From: Roseiconus lacunae
GTDB lineage: Bacteria; Planctomycetota; Planctomycetia; Pirellulales; Pirellulaceae
Assembly: GCF_008312935.1 (NCBI RefSeq)
Contig: NZ_VSZO01000004.1
Coordinates: 1 to 58,592 of the forward strand
Reading direction: 5' to 3'
DNA: 58,592 bases
Positions 1 through 8,329 of this stretch are shown piece after piece. Numbering within the stretch: position 1 is the stretch's first letter; each line of letters begins with the position of its first letter. Below the pieces are notes generated by a model that had not been told where the DNA came from, did not search any database, and saw only the letters and a list, made by a program, of their open reading frames with translations. Position numbers and translations under genes: made by a program.

Positions 1-426
1 CCCCCCCCCGTCGATTCGAAACCGAAAGCGTCTGGTCCGCAGTACGACCCGGGCACTCCGAAACGTTTACCGACAACCGAACGCAGCGGCGAAGAGTCAA
101 CGCCAACGACGCTTGCCGTCGGTGAAGAGTCGCGGGTGACACGCCCACGTCCGACGACGATGGCGATCGGCGAAGAGTCTTCGGGCAAGCGGCCTCCGCA
201 AGTCACCACCAAAGCAATGGGCGAAGAGCAGAGCTGTCCGACGAGACCCGATGTCCAGCGTCCGGGCAAAAAGACAACGATGGCGTTGGGCGAAGAATCA
301 CAGGTGTCGCCACCGATTCAGGTAACGACGCACGCGACCGGTGAGGAATCCACGCGATGGATCCTTCCTGATGCAAGTCGCTGGCGTCAGCAGCGCAGTC
401 CTTGGCAAGGCTTTCGCCGCTGGTGA
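1..426 (+). CDS. Graspetide precursor with six TTxxxxEE cores (5' end cut)
   Basis: This reading frame is open from the window edge to TGA at 424-426 (141 visible residues), so the leader peptide lies outside. Six motifs fit TTxxxxEE: TTERSGEE, TTLAVGEE, TTMAIGEE, TTKAMGEE, TTMALGEE and TTHATGEE, starting at visible residues 25, 36, 52, 69, 92 and 109. Most are followed by Ser and separated by Pro/Arg/Lys-rich linkers. TTxxxxEE is the core motif of plesiocin-type (group 2) graspetides, in which an ATP-grasp enzyme joins the two Thr hydroxyls to the two Glu carboxylates as omega-esters. The product would be a chain of six bicyclic hairpins. An ATP-grasp gene starts 45 nt downstream. A basic, Trp-rich tail of about 25 residues follows the last core. 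GTG at 136 could act as a start but would discard the first two cores, so it is unlikely. The modification is inferred; motifs and neighbour are seen. Confidence 0.88.
   Translation, partial: PPPVDSKPKASGPQYDPGTPKRLPTTERSGEESTPTTLAVGEESRVTRPRPTTMAIGEESSGKRPPQVTTKAMGEEQSCPTRPDVQRPGKKTTMALGEESQVSPPIQVTTHATGEESTRWILPDASRWRQQRSPWQGFRRW
73..348 (+). repeat. Six graspetide core repeats in the precursor
   Basis: Six 24-nt segments encode TTxxxxEE at 73-96, 106-129, 154-177, 205-228, 274-297 and 325-348. Start-to-start spacing is 11, 16, 17, 23 and 17 codons, so the linkers vary while the eight-residue motif does not. Position 6 of the motif is always Gly. The fourth linker carries the only Cys of the visible peptide. 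The first core, TTERSGEE, is the most divergent. Confidence 0.88.
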
Positions 427-471
427 TCATCAACTTCGCAAACTCGCCCATTTACAACAAGGCGTTCCACC

Positions 472-1332
472 ATGGATGTCGATCCCTGCCAACTTTTGAT
501 CGTTGGAGGACAAAGTGATCCCAACACATGCCGAATCGTCGACCAAGCTCACTTGAGGGATGTCGATTATGTATTTTGGGACACCGACCTCGAACAGGCT
601 CGGCAAATCGCCTGGGACTTTCAGCATCCCACCATCGATTTGGGCGACCGATCGGTACGTCCAAAATCGATCTACTTGCGATACAACGTCTTTGGCGACG
701 ACGCAACGAACAACCATGCCGCGTTTGAATTGTGCGAATCGTTCGCCCATACCTGGACGCACATCAAATGGCTGAATCGTTCGACGGCAGGTGATACGAA
801 CAACAAATCGCGGAACCTAAAACTCGCACGTCAATTTGGTTTTTCGATCCCCGATACGATCGTGATCGGCGATGCGACACCGCTGATCAATCATCCGGCC
901 CCCGAAAATACGATCGCCAAACCACTTTCAGGCGGCGACCATGCCCACGTCGTTCGTGAGATCCAACATCCGGAGCGTTTGCTTAACCTGACGCCTCAAT
1001 TTGTCCAGGAAAAACTTGATGGTGAAAACCTTCGCATCTTCAGCATCGGTGGTGAACTAACCGCGTTTCATCTGCAAACCAATGCGGTCGATTATCGCAC
1101 CGATGACTCGGTCGTCGTTCGTCGAATCGTTGTTCCGAGCAACCTTCGCGATTCGATCGAACAATTGGTTTCCAAAATTGGCTTTGATTATTGCGCACTC
1201 GACTTTCGCTGCCGTGACGGATTCGATGAGCCAGTATTTTTGGAGATCAATTCATTTCCAATGTTCGTCGCATTTGATGACGCCTGCGAAAACCAACTCG
1301 CCGACCAAACGCTTGCCTTTCTTGTCGATTAG
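472..1332 (+). CDS. ATP-grasp macrocyclase of a graspetide cluster
   Basis: A 286-residue ATP-grasp ligase predicted to form ester cross-links in the adjacent precursor, using ATP to activate Glu side chains. Visible features are an N-terminal pre-ATP-grasp region, the NKSRNLKLARQFGFSIPDT segment (about 111-129) typical of RimK/MdnC-like ligases, a nucleotide-binding Lys in IAKPLSGG (K150), the FVQEKLDGENLRIF strand (E180 region), D244 in CALDFR, and the metal-binding LEIN (E258, N260). The YRTDDSVVVRR stretch (208-218) resembles the substrate-contact loop of microviridin and plesiocin ligases. ATG at 472 is the only plausible start after the precursor stop. It is in the same direction and reading frame as the precursor, implying co-transcription. 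A glutathione- or RimK-like ligase is the alternative, but the precursor next door makes the macrocyclase role much more likely. Confidence 0.87.
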   Translation: MDVDPCQLLIVGGQSDPNTCRIVDQAHLRDVDYVFWDTDLEQARQIAWDFQHPTIDLGDRSVRPKSIYLRYNVFGDDATNNHAAFELCESFAHTWTHIKWLNRSTAGDTNNKSRNLKLARQFGFSIPDTIVIGDATPLINHPAPENTIAKPLSGGDHAHVVREIQHPERLLNLTPQFVQEKLDGENLRIFSIGGELTAFHLQTNAVDYRTDDSVVVRRIVVPSNLRDSIEQLVSKIGFDYCALDFRCRDGFDEPVFLEINSFPMFVAFDDACENQLADQTLAFLVD

Positions 1333-1466
1333 CACAATCCGATCGTGATGTCGAAGTTAAACTCTCTCGCGGCCTCCAATCGGCTATGCTTTGATTGATG
1401 ATTAACCTCGCGCATTCAAGCGATCACCTGGATGCAAAAAGATGTGCCCCAATCTGAGCGACCGTA

Positions 1467-2039
1467 ATGAATCAGTCCCCACAGGATGTGTCGATGCTGC
1501 TGCGTGAATTAGGCAGCGGCAACGAATCCGTCAGAGAACAACTTTTTGAACAACTGCAATCCGAGCTGCGTCAGATGGCATCGGCGTTAATGCGACGAGA
1601 ACGGGCCGATCATACGCTTCAAGCGACTGCACTGGTCAACGAGGCCTGTGTGCGATTACTTGACTCCGATGCGATCGGCAACGCAACCGACCGACGCTAC
1701 TTTTTTGCGGCGGCCAACCGCGCGATGCGACAAATCTTGATCGATCATGCCCGCAAACGGAACGCTGCCAAACGCGGCGGCGATTACGAACGGGGATCAC
1801 TAGACGTCGTGCTGGATAACTTTGAAACCAGCAACGGATGCAATTTCGAAGATCTTAACGCATCGCTGGACGTGCTCGAAAAGGAATCACCGCGTCAACG
1901 CGAAGTCGTCGAACTGCGTTTCTTCTCCGGCTTATCGATTCCAGAAACCGCCGAGGTCCTGGGTGTCAGCGAAGGCACCGTTGAGCGTGACTGGAGATTG
2001 GCACGTGCAAAGCTGTATCAGTTCTTAAAAGAAGAATGA
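1467..2039 (+). CDS. ECF sigma factor (TIGR02999-like group)
   Basis: A 190-residue extracytoplasmic-function sigma factor. Region 2 is represented by LRQMASALMRRERADHTLQATALVNEACVRLL, the hallmark of the sigma group common in Planctomycetes and Acidobacteria, and by the RRYFFAAANRAMRQILIDHARKRNA segment. Region 4 is the helix-turn-helix around SIPETAEVLGVSEGTVERDWRLARAKL. Members of this group are often paired with Ser/Thr kinases rather than classical anti-sigma factors; no kinase is adjacent here. It starts 134 nt after the ATP-grasp gene on the same strand and could regulate the graspetide genes, but nothing in the sequence proves it. An alternative is an unrelated single-gene unit. Confidence 0.9.
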   Translation: MNQSPQDVSMLLRELGSGNESVREQLFEQLQSELRQMASALMRRERADHTLQATALVNEACVRLLDSDAIGNATDRRYFFAAANRAMRQILIDHARKRNAAKRGGDYERGSLDVVLDNFETSNGCNFEDLNASLDVLEKESPRQREVVELRFFSGLSIPETAEVLGVSEGTVERDWRLARAKLYQFLKEE

Positions 2040-2182
2040 GCCGACGGCAGACGTCACCCCGGTGAAATGCCAAATGAGATAGCATGCTCAATCAGCTGGT
2101 CAGCGCTAGCCGAAAACTGAAGCCGAGCAACAATCGGATAACTCACAAAAGATGGTGAGTGTTCAACATTCCGAGATAAACA

Positions 2183-4429
2183 CTAACGCAAGATCCACCA
2201 GATACGACTAAGTGCGGCGTCTTCGGAACCGGTTTGGCGAAGCCGTTCGGCAGTTTCAGAAATCACCGGTGGGACATCTCGACCGCCAGACAAATAAACC
2301 AAATGCTGGACACGTTGATCAAAGGAGTCGATCGAGCGAATCCAAGAAACGGGTAGGCCAGCGTCGTCCCCGGGGAAATCCACGCTGATCTGATCGGTTC
2401 GGCTGAGCGTCAGCTTCGGAGTGCTTGAAAGGTCACGCGGTGTCAGCTTGGCCTGCGCCGGTTGGGCCAAAAGAGTGCCGTCGTCGAGCAAACGCCCGCC
2501 GGCTTTTTGCATCGCCACTTCAATTCGATCACGTCGTGATGAAGGCGGTGGCTCAACCGCTGCGGCGAACGCGGTGACCAAATCGAGCGCATGATCACGA
2601 TCGTGATCGCTGGTCGTTAGCATCGATTCCGGACGGAGCTCTTGTGGTACGCTGCGGGTCGCCATCGGCGAGGACACGATTAGCGCCAATGTTCGTGCGA
2701 TATCGAAGCCACTGTGACGCAGGTCGGTGGCGAGCTGATCATGCAACCGATGCAGATTGCTGTCGGTCGGCGGGGCAAACGCATCGACCGGCGAAGGTTG
2801 CAATGGACGACCGTGAACCAGCTTCCAAAGTGAATCGACAAGACTTGAAGCCAAGCGTTGGCTACGGTTAAGCGTCTGTGCCCAGGCTTGGAAGTCAACC
2901 AGTGGGTCGCCGCCGGTCAAATTCCCGCTTACTTGCGGAACAGCTAAACGTTGGCGACCGTCGATCAATTCGTAAAACGTGGGGACCTGCTTTCGTTTCT
3001 GCTCGACCGTCCAGTGATCCTCGTCTTTATGGACGTGACTGCGCACCAATGCGACGAAAGACCAATAGTCGTCCTGCGTCCCATTACGTCCGATCGTCGA
3101 ATCGTGACAGCGAACGCAACGTAAGTCCGCATTCATCGACAACCCAGCCAATCGACGAGCGATCCCCTCGCTTCCGTCGCGTCCAATGATGCGATACCAA
3201 TCTTCGGAGTGCTTGTTCTCTCCGGAGATCAGACTAACCAACGTAGTATCCATCGAAGTCGCGCCGGCCACACTTCGGGACAATTCTTCGATCAAAGATT
3301 GATTGTCATCGCGGTCGATCGCCCCAACGTTCCAGTCTGCAGAGAGAGCCAACCATCGTTTCGCGATCTCGCGTGCTCGACTTGGCTTAGCCAATTCATC
3401 ACGCAACCGTTCAGGCTGTGCAAACGCTTCGATGGGAACCTCGACCCCCAGTCGACGTTGAAGCCGTACGACCAACTCGGCATCCGAAGCCCGTGGAGTT
3501 GGATTGACACCGACCGACTTCCAGTACTCTTTGGCTATCGACGCGGTTGTCGTTGCGACATGTTCGATGTGGCCAACGACGACACTTTCGGAAGCCACTC
3601 TAACGCCGGGCGCCGATGAATCTAGCTGGCGATCGACAGTCCCCGACGGTGAATCGGCACTGTGCCCTTCGGCGTCGCGATCGCTCGAAGCGACCAGCGG
3701 CTGATCGAGTCGTATTCCTCTCAGAGGTTCTCGATTCGGCTCTGAATCGCCCGGAGCACTTTCAGCGAGCAAAGCCGGCGAATGTTCGGTGCCGTCGGGC
3801 TGCATAGACTGATCGCCGGCCAGCTGCTCTGACGAACCATTGATCGGGCTTGGCGAAACTTGCGACCGGGGGCCCAAATACATCACACCCGCGACACAAG
3901 CTGCCATCGCGACGATCGCGGAAAGCGTTTTCACGACCGTCAAATGTCTGCGGGGCATCGGCTGAACGGCGGAAATCACGACAGAGTCGTTTAAGCGAGA
4001 CAAAATGGCGGCGGAAAGATCAGGCGGAACCGTTCGCTTACCCGGATCGACCGAAATAAACTCTTTCAATAACGAATCAACAACGGGATCACCGTCGTCG
4101 GGCGACTGTGCGTTGGCTGTCACAGCCGAGGTCAATTTATTTCCGAGGTGGACCGGAGGAGCGAGTGGTTGCCCATCGACATCCAGTCGGCGCCGACCGC
4201 TGGCTGGGTTGGGCAACGGAGGCTGCTGTGCGGGACGATCGAAGGCCGCCTGGGGATCTGCATCGACATCCGTCGTACTAGAGAGCCGCGCGAGGATAGT
4301 CGCGGTCAAATCCGGCGGCTGACGGCGCCGGCTCTGATCTCCGGATACGAACTCCATCAACAATGCGTCGATCATCGGATCGGCATCGTCGTATGAATTC
4401 GGTTTGGATCGGTCAGAAGGCGACATCAT
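2183..4429 (-). CDS. Membrane-anchored anti-sigma-like protein with DUF1549-type region
   Basis: A 748-residue protein whose ATG overlaps the stop of the upstream ECF sigma gene (ATGA), so the two are translationally coupled. The N-terminus holds two similar blocks of about 30 residues, DPMIDALLMEFVSG...PPDLTATILARL and DPVVDSLLKEFISV...PPDLSAAILSRL, followed by one membrane helix (TLSAIVAMAACVAGVMYLG, about 170-190). The C-terminal part resembles planctomycete DUF1549 domains and contains a c-type heme motif, CVRCH. Topology suggests the duplicated block faces the cytoplasm and the heme-type domain the periplasm. Anti-sigma function is inferred from position and topology. A plain structural DUF1549 protein is the alternative. 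Confidence 0.7.
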   Translation of the reverse strand: MMSPSDRSKPNSYDDADPMIDALLMEFVSGDQSRRRQPPDLTATILARLSSTTDVDADPQAAFDRPAQQPPLPNPASGRRRLDVDGQPLAPPVHLGNKLTSAVTANAQSPDDGDPVVDSLLKEFISVDPGKRTVPPDLSAAILSRLNDSVVISAVQPMPRRHLTVVKTLSAIVAMAACVAGVMYLGPRSQVSPSPINGSSEQLAGDQSMQPDGTEHSPALLAESAPGDSEPNREPLRGIRLDQPLVASSDRDAEGHSADSPSGTVDRQLDSSAPGVRVASESVVVGHIEHVATTTASIAKEYWKSVGVNPTPRASDAELVVRLQRRLGVEVPIEAFAQPERLRDELAKPSRAREIAKRWLALSADWNVGAIDRDDNQSLIEELSRSVAGATSMDTTLVSLISGENKHSEDWYRIIGRDGSEGIARRLAGLSMNADLRCVRCHDSTIGRNGTQDDYWSFVALVRSHVHKDEDHWTVEQKRKQVPTFYELIDGRQRLAVPQVSGNLTGGDPLVDFQAWAQTLNRSQRLASSLVDSLWKLVHGRPLQPSPVDAFAPPTDSNLHRLHDQLATDLRHSGFDIARTLALIVSSPMATRSVPQELRPESMLTTSDHDRDHALDLVTAFAAAVEPPPSSRRDRIEVAMQKAGGRLLDDGTLLAQPAQAKLTPRDLSSTPKLTLSRTDQISVDFPGDDAGLPVSWIRSIDSFDQRVQHLVYLSGGRDVPPVISETAERLRQTGSEDAALSRIWWILR

Positions 4430-5148
4430 TCGTCCAACAGGTCTAGTTTTTCTTCGACGCAGTTTCGCAGTTGTTGCTTGGCTCGCTGCATCAAATTGCG
4501 GGCACCATGATCGGTAATCCCCAATGCTTCGCCAATTTCAACGCGGCTTGCACTGGAGTCAAACCGCATTCGTAAAGCGATTTGCGCCCGTTCGGTTAAT
4601 CGTTTAAAACAGTCTTCGAGAGCTTCGACGGCGGAATCACCGGACAAATCTTTGCCCGCCCAACGGTCCCAGGTTTCATCGAGCAATTCGGGTTCGGCTA
4701 TCGTTTGCATTCGCCCGAGTTTTCGGTGCCGCGAAACAAGCAGGTTGTAGGCGGTGCGTCGCAGATAACCGGCCGTCGCGCCGTCATTGTGTTGAACAAA
4801 CTCGTCGCGCCGAAGGACCCTTAAAAATGTCTCCTGCGTCAAATCATCCGCCGTGGCCTCGTCACAACCGAGCATTCGCAGATAACGCCAAACGCCACGT
4901 TGATGCCGGCGAACGAGTTCACCGGCTTGCAATTGGTTGCCATTCTCTGCCGTCAAGCCACTTCCGGCCTCATCACCCATGGAAGCATCTTGATGCGATT
5001 GTTGCCTGTGCGACTCGCCACTAGGTGACGCCGGCTTCGATGGTGCCTGATCGCTGGACGGTATGGATGGGTTGTCTGACTGAGTCATCGAAATGGGGTT
5101 CGGCTCAGTCGAGTTCGGCGAAGGATCGCCTAAGCTGACTTCATCCAC
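4426..5148 (-). CDS. RpoE-type ECF sigma factor
   Basis: A 240-residue sigma-70 family protein. Region 2 reads LVRRHQRGVWRYLRMLGCDEATADDLTQETFLRVLRRDEF, a standard ECF sequence. Region 4 covers LTERAQIALRMRFDSSASRVEIGEALGITDHGARNLMQRAKQQLRNCVEEKL. The first about 75 residues are low-complexity and hydrophilic, longer than usual, so translation might instead begin at the internal ATG at 5088; the GTG at 5148 is taken as the outermost start. It lies 7 nt behind the DUF1501 gene and overlaps the next gene by 4 nt, so it sits in the middle of a four-gene minus-strand unit. It probably responds to an envelope signal through the downstream membrane protein. Confidence 0.9.
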   Translation of the reverse strand: MDEVSLGDPSPNSTEPNPISMTQSDNPSIPSSDQAPSKPASPSGESHRQQSHQDASMGDEAGSGLTAENGNQLQAGELVRRHQRGVWRYLRMLGCDEATADDLTQETFLRVLRRDEFVQHNDGATAGYLRRTAYNLLVSRHRKLGRMQTIAEPELLDETWDRWAGKDLSGDSAVEALEDCFKRLTERAQIALRMRFDSSASRVEIGEALGITDHGARNLMQRAKQQLRNCVEEKLDLLDE

Positions 5149-5155
5149 CGAGCAA

Positions 5156-6430
5156 TTAAGCCACGAGTTCGCTGATTACTTTTCCTCCATTAGCGATTTT
5201 CATCGGGCGACGATTCTTGCTCATGAAGGTGGTTTCCAGAGAAATCCCCAACCCTTCGCAAACCGTCGCCATCAGATCCTCGCTACGGAACGGCTCTGAT
5301 TCTACCTCAGTTCCGTCGCCGTTGGTTTGCCCAACAGCTAATCCGCCTTTAATTCCTGCCCCTCCGACAACGCAAGACCAAGCTCGGGCCCAGTGATCAC
5401 GCCCCGCATTTTGGTTAATTCGAGGGGTACGACCAAATTCACCCATCCAAATGATCGCGGTGTCTTGCAACAACCCACGCTGTTCCAGGTCTTCCACCAG
5501 GGCACTCATCGCACGATCGAGCTGCGGTAGCTTCGTCGTCGAAAGCGTTTGGTGGGTGTTGTTGTGAAGGTCCCAGCCGCCGAGGTCAACTTCGACGAAA
5601 GGCACGCCTGCTTCGACCAGACGACGCGCCAGCAAGCAGCCTTGGCCGAAGCCGTCATTGCCATAGCGTTCCTTCGTTTTCTCGTCTTCTTTCTCGACTC
5701 GAAACGCTTCCATTTGGCTGCTGGTGAGCAAATCGAACGTTTTCTTCAGGACCTTGCCATGCTCGGTCGCGGGATTGTCGTTGGTTCGAGTCGCGAACCC
5801 GGACTCAATTTCCTGCAGGGCGGCCATTCGGCGCCGCAAGCGGCCGTCCTCCAGATTCATACTCAAATTTCGAATTCTGCCGTTGCTGGTCACGGCGAAG
5901 GGCGACCACGCCATCCCCAAGAATCCTGGTCCGCTACTCGCCCCACCAATGGTGACAAACGGTGGGATCTCCAGTTGCGGCCGCTGACTGATCAATTCGT
6001 GTGCAACGACTGACCCGTACCCTGGGTGTTCGATGTTGGGATTCGGCACGAAGCCGGTGTGCATGTAATAACGACCACGATTGTGATCTGCCTCCCGGGT
6101 CGACATGCTACGCACGACCGAAAGGTTATGCATTTGCTTGGCGACCATCGGCATGTGTTCGCAAATCTGCATGTCGCCGGTGGTTGAAATCGGCCGGAAT
6201 GGCCCCCCGGTCGGAGCTCCCGGCTTAAGATCCCAAATATCAATTGTCGGAGGCCCGCCGCCCATCCAAAGCATGATCGCCGACTTGTGACTCTTGCGCA
6301 TTTCCTCGGCATTGGCCTGGATCGCCCCGCCCAACGTCATCGCCGCAGAAAACGCAGCCGAACTTCCCGCCATGTGATTCATGAAATGGCGACGGCTCAT
6401 GCCGTTGGGAGTTTTCCAGTTCGAGATCAT
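5156..6430 (-). CDS. DUF1501 domain protein (sulfatase-like fold), Tat-type signal
   Basis: A 424-residue DUF1501 family protein. The N-terminus has a twin-arginine-like segment, SRRHFMNHMAGSSAAFSAA, followed by a hydrophobic stretch and ANA, consistent with Tat export. The body shows the family pattern SAIMLWMGGGPPTIDIWDLKPGAPTGG, then VVRSMSTREADHNRGRYYMHTG and IIWMGEFGRTPRIN near the C-terminus. DUF1501 proteins are related to alkaline phosphatase/sulfatase folds and occur in Planctomycetes almost always beside DUF1549/DUF1553 proteins, as here (84 nt upstream). The substrate is unknown. The start at 6430 is supported by the signal sequence that follows within about ten residues. Confidence 0.92.
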   Translation of the reverse strand: MISNWKTPNGMSRRHFMNHMAGSSAAFSAAMTLGGAIQANAEEMRKSHKSAIMLWMGGGPPTIDIWDLKPGAPTGGPFRPISTTGDMQICEHMPMVAKQMHNLSVVRSMSTREADHNRGRYYMHTGFVPNPNIEHPGYGSVVAHELISQRPQLEIPPFVTIGGASSGPGFLGMAWSPFAVTSNGRIRNLSMNLEDGRLRRRMAALQEIESGFATRTNDNPATEHGKVLKKTFDLLTSSQMEAFRVEKEDEKTKERYGNDGFGQGCLLARRLVEAGVPFVEVDLGGWDLHNNTHQTLSTTKLPQLDRAMSALVEDLEQRGLLQDTAIIWMGEFGRTPRINQNAGRDHWARAWSCVVGGAGIKGGLAVGQTNGDGTEVESEPFRSEDLMATVCEGLGISLETTFMSKNRRPMKIANGGKVISELVA

Positions 6431-6514
6431 CGCAGATTGCCTATCGAAAGAAGAGTTTGGGTTGCTAATAGATTAAACGCGTGAACCGAGCGATCGAACC
6501 CACGCATCCACAGG

Positions 6515-8329
6515 TCAGTGCTGCATGATGAATTCGTTGCTATTCAAAATCGCCCACCAGAGGTCCTGCATCATCTCCGCTTCGTCGCCACCATTGGCCC
6601 GATAAAGCTCGCCGGCCAATCGGGTCTCTCGCTTGGAGGGACGTCGAGCCAACCCGGCCAGGTAAAGCCGATTGAGTCGATCGCTAATGGTTTTTCCGCT
6701 CACGGCAATTTCTGCCAGGAAACTCCCCGGCTTCGTGCTCGTCGCGTTCTTAGTCAACTCGCCGTTGAAGAGCATCAACGCTTGCGGAATCGATCCATCA
6801 AACGTGGTCGCCTCGTCTCCTTCGTCGGTTCCGAACGTAACGACGAATTGCTGCATCCACTCGCGACGTTTTCGTTCTTGCTGCTCGTAGGTTCCTTGCG
6901 AGTTTCCACCGGAGAGTGAGACCAGCGACTGGTAGAGCTGCTCGGCACTGATCTGCCGGAGATAAAACCGCGAAAACTTTGGCGTCTCACCGACCGACGG
7001 GTCATCGATCGCATTGTTACTGCCGAGTGCGGCACTCAATCCATACGGCTTGCTGAGCGTGATCCAAGTGATCAGATCTTTGATGTTGTAGCTGTACTTA
7101 CGGAACTCAGCTGCCAATTCTTCGAGGAGTTCCGGATGCGACGGATTGGTATGCGGTCCCATGTCATCGATCGGACGGGTGAACCCATGCCCCAGAAATA
7201 TCGACCAGTGCCGATTGATGGCCATCAAATCTAATGCTTCACTTTCGAGCATCAATCGCCCTAGCTCCTTGCGGCGATTGACCTCGTCGACGAAACCGCT
7301 TTTTTCAATTTCTGTGCCATCGGTAAATACCGGATAAGCAACACGAGTCAGCCCGTTACGCATTTCGTAGAAAACCAAGGCGTCGCTTGGGTCTCCCGCT
7401 TCACCCGCGAAGTCCTCGCTGACCAATTCGGCGAATTCAATGTCACGCGTCCCATCGACATATCGCCGTAAGGCCCGTGATTGACGAAAGAAAGAATTGA
7501 ACTCCCAAAACTTCTGCTGCTTCCAATCGTTGAAGGGGTGATTGTGACATTGGGTGCATTGAACTTGCTGGCCCAAAAAGATTCTTGAAACGCTACTGGC
7601 GGCCAACACCGCTTTCTCGTCATTGACCTTGTCGACCAGAAAATTGACCGCGCCGTTAAACCCTGGCGCGCCTGGCTTGGTTGCCCCTTCGGCGGTAACG
7701 AGCTCAAACACCATCTGATTGTACGGCTTATTCGCGGCGAAACTGTCCCGCAAATATTTCATCATCCCATCGCGATTGGTCAGATCACGACGGTCCATCC
7801 CACCGCTGCGACCGATCAACAGATTCGCCCACACGGTGGCCCAATGATTGGAATACTCCTCGGTATACCGATCATCATGCAACAATCGCTCGACCAAGTT
7901 TTTCCGGCGATCAGATTTTCTGTCCGCCATGAAAGCCTTCATTTCCTCCATCGTCGGAACCCGGCCGATGATGTCCAAATGAACGCGACGACACCAAATC
8001 AGATCATCCGCTTCTTTCGATGGGGTGATTTCATAATCCGTCCATCCCTGCTCGATGTAGTAATTGATCGTCTCGATCGGGGAACGCCCGGTAGTCGCCG
8101 GTGCGGTTTCGAGCGTGGCCTCCGGCCCAGGCTCCGCATGGGCGAATCCACTTCCGATCGTTAAAGCGACAACCATCCCCAGCACCGACCGGCACAGCGT
8201 CATCCAACCCCGTGCTGAACTGCGCGGTGCTGAACGGCGCGGTGCCGAACGGCGCGGTGCCGAACTGCGCAGTGCTGACTTGCGATCCAATGCAGGCCAA
8301 CGATGATTCGCGACGCTGTAGGTTGTCAT
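6515..8329 (-). CDS. DUF1549/DUF1553 protein with c-type heme motif
   Basis: First gene of the minus-strand unit. DUF1549 covers the first half of the mature protein (TDYEITPSKEADDLIWCRRVHLDIIGRVPTMEEM onward) and includes CTQCH with NHPF, a c-type heme site. DUF1553 covers the C-terminal half (RRKELGRLMLESEALDLMAINRHWSIFLGHGF to the end). Such proteins are periplasmic and form a conserved pair with DUF1501 proteins; proposed roles in polysaccharide metabolism are unproven. ATG at 8329 is chosen because GGAA lies 7 nt upstream. The TTG at 8440 would add 37 residues. ATG at 8203 would place the signal peptide (MTLCRSVLGMVVALTIGSGFAHA) at the very N-terminus and turn the 15-nt tandem repeat into leader. 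Confidence 0.88.
   Translation of the reverse strand: MTTYSVANHRWPALDRKSALRSSAPRRSAPRRSAPRSSARGWMTLCRSVLGMVVALTIGSGFAHAEPGPEATLETAPATTGRSPIETINYYIEQGWTDYEITPSKEADDLIWCRRVHLDIIGRVPTMEEMKAFMADRKSDRRKNLVERLLHDDRYTEEYSNHWATVWANLLIGRSGGMDRRDLTNRDGMMKYLRDSFAANKPYNQMVFELVTAEGATKPGAPGFNGAVNFLVDKVNDEKAVLAASSVSRIFLGQQVQCTQCHNHPFNDWKQQKFWEFNSFFRQSRALRRYVDGTRDIEFAELVSEDFAGEAGDPSDALVFYEMRNGLTRVAYPVFTDGTEIEKSGFVDEVNRRKELGRLMLESEALDLMAINRHWSIFLGHGFTRPIDDMGPHTNPSHPELLEELAAEFRKYSYNIKDLITWITLSKPYGLSAALGSNNAIDDPSVGETPKFSRFYLRQISAEQLYQSLVSLSGGNSQGTYEQQERKRREWMQQFVVTFGTDEGDEATTFDGSIPQALMLFNGELTKNATSTKPGSFLAEIAVSGKTISDRLNRLYLAGLARRPSKRETRLAGELYRANGGDEAEMMQDLWWAILNSNEFIMQH
8210..8284. repeat. Five 15-nt tandem units at the 5' end of the DUF1549 gene
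   Basis: Five units of 15 nt, CGGTGCCGAACGGCG with variants, run without gaps. Read on the minus strand they give an SAPRR/SAPRS-type pentapeptide repeat, just before the signal peptide of the DUF1549/DUF1553 protein. The array length is a multiple of three, so gain or loss of units would keep the frame. Confidence 0.75.
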
